NCBI GenBank assembly: GCA_004335635.1
Contig: QAXH01003730.1
Coordinates: forward strand, 6,677 to 17,385
From: Chloromonas sp. AAM2
Taxonomy: Eukaryota; Chlorophyta; Chlorophyceae; Chlamydomonadales; Chlamydomonadaceae
Length of the DNA: 10,709 nt
Direction of reading: 5' to 3'
The translations under genes and the position numbers were made by a program. Positions 8,301-10,709 of this stretch are shown piece by piece. The stretch's first letter is position 1; each line of letters starts with the position of its first letter. A model generated the notes under the pieces. It saw only the letters and a list, made by a program, of their open reading frames with translations, had not been told where the DNA came from and searched no databases.

Positions 8301-9035
8301 GTGGGCATGTGGGCTACGAGATATCACCATTCATTCCGTCTGTGGAGGCGGCCGTGGCCTTGATAATCAATGGGCTCAGGAAACACACACCGGCTCTGAA
8401 CACAGTACAGCACCATGACATGCACCACAGGTGAGGCAATGGGTGAGGTAAGGGAAGAAATGGCGTGTAGGGAACCTGCAGGCATATGCACATAAACTTT
8501 GAATTGGACAATGCACCACAGATGAGGATAGGGCGGTGGCAGGCGGCAGATGGGATTTAGAATATGGCGGCCTTTCCTAGGCAGCCTCACGCTCTCAAGT
8601 CCTCTTCCTATCAGTGTTTGATTCAGATGCCACAGTGTGATCAGTGTTTGATTCAGATGTCACAGTGTTATTGTGGGCTTGCGGGGCTGCGTTGCCTGAA
8701 GGATGTATTGTACTGTGACTCGGGCCTCCTTGCAGGGCCTCCTTGCAGGGCCAATCAGGTCCGAAGCTTCCTTCTTTGCCTTGTGTTCAATCTGAGGTTT
8801 CTGTGTTGCGATTGCCTGCAGGTTCCCCACACGCCACTTCTCCCTGTACTTCACGCACTGGGACCAGTGGTGTTCAACCATGCACCCCAGGTACGAGGAG
8901 GAGCGCTTCAGCTACTACGAAGAGCCCGTCTCCCAGAACAAGGCACAGCCTGAGACAATTGACGGAGTGCAGGCAGACGAGGGAGGGCAGCTGATGGGGT
9001 CGCAGGGCTCAAGTAGCAACTCGCCAAGAAGATAA
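5327..9035 (+). CDS. Fatty acid hydroxylase / sterol desaturase superfamily membrane protein
   Basis: Predicted integral-membrane di-iron oxygenase, probably in the ER, acting on a sterol or lipid; the substrate cannot be assigned. Exons: 5327-5377, 5508-5808, 5944-6044, 6385-6506, 6861-6933, 8093-8171, 8301-8430, 8822-9035 (stop TAA 9033-9035), about 356 aa; all junctions are in frame. The histidine clusters that bind the two irons are complete: H174-x3-H178 (HRLLH, after HDTWFYWT), H187-x2-H190-H191 (HYIHH) and H281-x2-H284-H285 (HDMHH). FSLYFTHWDQW (292-302) is the usual family C-terminal block. Hydrophobic segments lie near 69-94, 152-165 and 206-224. The tail after residue 310 is polar, Ser/Gln/Glu-rich and non-conserved. 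Exon 1 is uncertain: the frame of exon 2 is open back to 5388 without an ATG; the donor GTAAGA at 5378 with acceptor 5507 joins it to ATG 5327 (also 5348 or 5168). The first ATG inside exon 2 is 5619. Confidence 0.88.
6961..7002 (+). repeat. 42-nt uninterrupted polypurine tract
   Basis: Every base from 6961 to 7002 is A or G on the plus strand, built from AAGAGG-type units, 27 nt after the donor of the long fifth intron. The tract is not perfectly mirror-symmetric, so triplex formation is only a possibility. In the RNA, GA-rich tracts near a donor can act as splicing enhancers; this is inference. Confidence 0.9.
7274..8014 (+). repeat. Degenerate ~50-bp direct-repeat array interrupted by a ~490-bp insert
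   Basis: The element TCGACTAA begins at 7274, 7326 and 7378 (52-bp spacing), then again at 7868, 7918 and 7967 (50 and 49 bp). All copies have the same orientation, and most continue as TTTTTG or close variants. Units share a loose plan: TCGACTAATTTTTG, a variable stretch, (T)CGAAA or GAATT, then a GC-rich half-palindrome such as GCGCGCCTGCGGCGC (7356-7370) or CCGCCTCCGG (7951-7960). A partial unit, TCGACTTG, starts at 7835. The array lies in the 1159-nt fifth intron of the desaturase gene. No such units are seen elsewhere in the window. Confidence 0.85.
7399..7686 (+). other. Intronic open frame inside the repeat-bracketed insert (possible gene fragment)
   Basis: Within the long intron, an ATG at 7399 opens a 95-codon frame ending TGA at 7684-7686. 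The first part is Ala/Arg/Gln-rich and helical in character (VYAKQAGGAMEQARALLAAA). An overlapping frame shifted by one base ends at TGA 7730-7732 and encodes CPAC, then HECQGCDVC, a pattern like a zinc-binding knuckle. A broken gene fragment carried by the insert would explain both, but I recognise no family and either frame may be chance. It cannot be part of the desaturase: splicing 6933 to 8093 gives the expected family sequence. Confidence 0.25.
8420..8527 (+). repeat. Direct copy of a 5' splice junction with GT changed to AT
   Basis: The end of exon 7 and start of intron 7 (ATGCACCACAG|GTGAGG, 8420-8436) recur at 8511-8527 as ATGCACCACAGATGAGG, 16 of 17 identical. The single change destroys the donor GT. 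The copy is 91 nt downstream, inside the intron. See the inverted copy of the same intron's acceptor, in the next entry. Confidence 0.85.
8611..8670 (+). repeat. 30-bp tandem duplication in intron 7
   Basis: Positions 8611-8640 and 8641-8670 are head-to-tail copies of a 30-bp unit starting TCAGTGTTTGATTCAGATG, differing at two positions (C/T at the 20th base and G/T at the 29th). It lies between the two arms of the intron 7 inverted repeat. Confidence 0.95.
8722..8752 (+). repeat. 13-bp tandem repeat in intron 7
   Basis: GGGCCTCCTTGCA occurs twice (8722-8734, 8735-8747) followed by GGGCC. Each unit contains a pyrimidine-rich TTGCAG that resembles an acceptor, 74-87 nt upstream of the true acceptor, so decoy 3' splice sites are possible. 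Confidence 0.9.
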
Positions 9036-9108
9036 TGTGGGGATGGAGAGGCCCTGGCCAGCCAGCTCAGACATGCCAACATGCTTTTTGCACGGAAGCG
9101 GTAGTACC

Positions 9109-9113
9109 TGTAA
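9109..9113 (+). terminator. TGTAA poly(A) signal for the desaturase gene
   Basis: TGTAA lies 74 nt after the TAA stop of the sterol desaturase-like gene, in the right place and strand for a chlorophyte poly(A) signal. A second TGTAA at 9485-9489 could serve a longer transcript. Confidence 0.6.
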
Positions 9114-10295
9114 CTGATGCACAGCAGGCAATGTCTTTCTGAAGGTTACGGTTTGCCACGAAGTGTGCCTTCAACCTGCATGGTGAGAGTTTTCTTTGCC
9201 TTGCAGCCAATAAATTGTCCCAAACACAGTGTCAAGACCGTGTCTATTCTCCTGCTATCAACTTTGCCAGCTTGTTGTGAAAAGGGGTTCCACTGAGACA
9301 GCAGAGGTTGCTCGCCTCTTGATGGCGCAACATGGCCTATGCAATTGTATAGAGGCTGTGCATACCTTCCAGGCATCTTACGCCATTTGTCGCTCTGTTC
9401 GCCATGACAGGCACAGATATTTGATATTTGATTCAACTCAATGCGGACAGCCCTGGCTTCCTGCAGTGATTGCAGTGCAAACACTGTAAGTCTCAGTCAG
9501 TATTGGAGATACACGGGCTGGCTGGCGTTGCTTGAAGTATGCAGGCACAGGATGGCACCACCATCACAAGCTGCTTGCATCATGCTGGTAACATGCCCGA
9601 TGTGGTCCTCCTCGCACGTATTCCCTGCATCCTGAAGTCCGAATGTTAATCAGTCCATTGGGAACAACGCATGGTCCGTTGGTTGGTGAAGCCTTGTTGT
9701 TGCTGTCACGTTGGCAACATGCGAGCTGGTACATGGGCGCGATTGTCGACTCAGTTGCATTGCACACACTTGAGGCCAAGTCTTAGGCTAAGCAGTGCTG
9801 GAGATACAATAAATAAAAAGAATGTTTGCAGACATACCAATATACAGTCGCGTGCCAATCAAGGCAGAACAAAGCGCTGAGATGGTCCGGGGTGCAACGG
9901 GAAGTACAGCGACTCTGTGCAGGTGGAATCATCATGATGTGGCCAAGCTGACCACAGGAGGGACACTCCTGAATGTGATGACACTGAGCACTGAGACAAA
10001 AAGGTGTCGCAGCTGTCTGTTGTCACACAAATTGTCACACCAGAGACAGCAGATTCATGTCCTTCCAACTTCCTCCTATGTCCTTGAACCAAAATGCCGC
10101 TTAGGAGTACACTCACATGCTGATGCTGCTGGCCACCCAAGACTGACCCAGTGCAGCCTGTTACGTTGCCTGGCTGCCATTATCACGCAGACCATCCCCC
10201 AGATCATCAGGCTAAACCTGCCAACAGTTGGCGAGAGTGGGCACAGTGCTTGTCGTTGGCACCATAGACGTGCAGAATTAACATGATGAATCCTT
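9114..10295. other. Intergenic stretch without recognisable gene
   Basis: The longest plus-strand frame, ATG 9822 to 10286 (154 codons), is His/Ser/Thr-rich with no recognisable motif; the minus frames here are no better. AATAAA-like strings occur at 9209-9214 and around 9808-9818. I see no tRNA, rRNA or conserved domain. A non-coding transcript or a weakly conserved gene cannot be excluded. Confidence 0.45.
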
Positions 10296-10578
10296 CTGTC
10301 TACGGTATCAATAGCACCCCTGCCACAGAACCACATAACAAAGCAACAACGCCCAAGCCTCCAATGCCACAGGAGCTTGGCATGCCCAGTCTGCATAGGC
10401 TGCATGGGCTGCATGTGCAGTTTGCCCATGCAAGCTGGGCATGCCACATTCCGGTGACTACAGGGCCTCCGGCGGCTTGGGCTGGCAGTTGCCTGTGTGC
10501 TCACAGCCGTTGGAGGCTCAAACGTTGCTGCTTTGCAGCTTGGTTCTGTGGCGGGGTTGCTGTTGATACCACTAACAG
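10296..10578. repeat. Imperfect foldback with nested perfect hairpin
   Basis: The left arm, 10296-10368, pairs with the right arm, 10506-10578; 54 of 73 positions match by hand alignment. Inside are two perfect nested pairs: GGCATGCCCAG at 10379-10389 with CTGGGCATGCC at 10435-10445, and TGCATGGGC at 10401-10409 with GCCCATGCA at 10424-10432, around a 14-nt loop. The whole 283-nt stretch could fold as one long hairpin in RNA or DNA. The arms translate alike on opposite strands (WRLGRCCFVMWFCG and WRLKRCCFAAWFCG). It could be an old foldback element (MITE-like), a diverged inverted duplication, or a small-RNA precursor. Confidence 0.8.
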
Positions 10579-10709
10579 GGAAAGAGACCTCTGCCCTCTC
10601 TTACAACAAAGCTTTTTTGCAAAAAGAAGTTTGCCAGTTCTGGGACAGTCCTTGTGTGAATAGGTCTGTATTACCGCCAGGAACCATTGTGTGTCAGTCA
10701 ACATGTGTA
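10579..10709. other. Short flank without recognisable feature
   Basis: Outside the right arm of the foldback I see only a short self-complementary stretch (CTTTTTTGCAAAAAG near 10612-10626) and no gene. Confidence 0.4.

Larger units (their letters stand above)
8437..8860. repeat. Inverted repeat pairing intron 7 with its own acceptor and next exon
   Basis: The reverse complement of 8437-8484 matches 8813-8860 at 40 of 48 positions by hand alignment, starting with a perfect 15-mer TGCCTGCAGGTTCCC. The right arm contains the CAG acceptor (8819-8821) and the first 39 nt of exon 8, so the intron holds an antisense, diverged copy of its own 3' splice site. Weaker similarity continues outward (to about 8512 and 8780). 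Translations of the two arms are visibly alike: CLQVPYTPFLPL on the minus strand and CLQVPHTPLLPV on the plus strand. Confidence 0.85.

Noticed and set aside
9822..10286. Plus-strand 154-codon open frame
   Set aside because: No motif, low-complexity His/Ser/Thr composition and no clear splice context; left as unexplained intergenic sequence.
10076..10504. Minus-strand 142-codon open frame with HMQPMQPMQ
   Set aside because: The repeat peptide comes from GCAT-rich hairpin DNA of the foldback; no protein family is recognisable.
1..10709. tRNA or rRNA genes
   Set aside because: I looked for T-arm-like GGTTCRANNC strings and conserved rRNA blocks on both strands and found none; short or divergent RNA genes could still be missed by eye.

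Overview
The window is nuclear DNA of a eukaryote, most likely a green alga of the core Chlorophyta. It holds two intron-rich protein genes with GT-AG introns (129-392 nt, with one of 1159 nt) whose acceptors are almost all CAG. Each gene is followed by TGTAA, the usual chlorophyte poly(A) signal. The minus-strand gene encodes a biotin synthase with a plant-like N-terminal targeting extension. Lineage is inferred from these traits only; I cannot name a genus.

Layout. 1-676: a long, nearly perfect inverted repeat whose left arm runs off the window, with a 21-bp tandem repeat in the right arm. 677-976: no recognisable gene. 977-5123 (minus): biotin synthase (bioB/BIO2), nine well-supported exons plus a probable tenth, and its 3' region. 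5124-5326: a short divergent intergenic region with TTATAA, a CACGTG palindrome and CCAAT-type motifs. 5327-9035 (plus): a membrane di-iron hydroxylase/desaturase of the fatty acid hydroxylase (sterol desaturase) superfamily, modelled as eight exons; only the first exon is uncertain. Its fifth intron is 1159 nt and carries a degenerate ~50-bp repeat array split by a ~490-bp insert. 9036-10709: no recognisable gene, but a second, older foldback (10296-10578) with a nested hairpin.

The two genes are head to head, about 200 bp between start codons, and may share a promoter. Biotin synthase is the radical-SAM enzyme that finishes biotin synthesis, and biotin is the cofactor of acetyl-CoA carboxylase. 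The neighbour is probably a lipid or sterol oxidation enzyme. A link through lipid metabolism is possible but is inference from adjacency only.

The most unusual structure is in the introns. The last intron of the desaturase gene contains an inverted, diverged copy of its own 3' splice site plus the start of the next exon, and also a direct copy of its 5' splice junction with GT changed to AT. A biotin synthase intron likewise carries an exact 11-nt copy of its own 5' splice junction. These may be traces of local duplication around splice sites, with possible effects on splicing.
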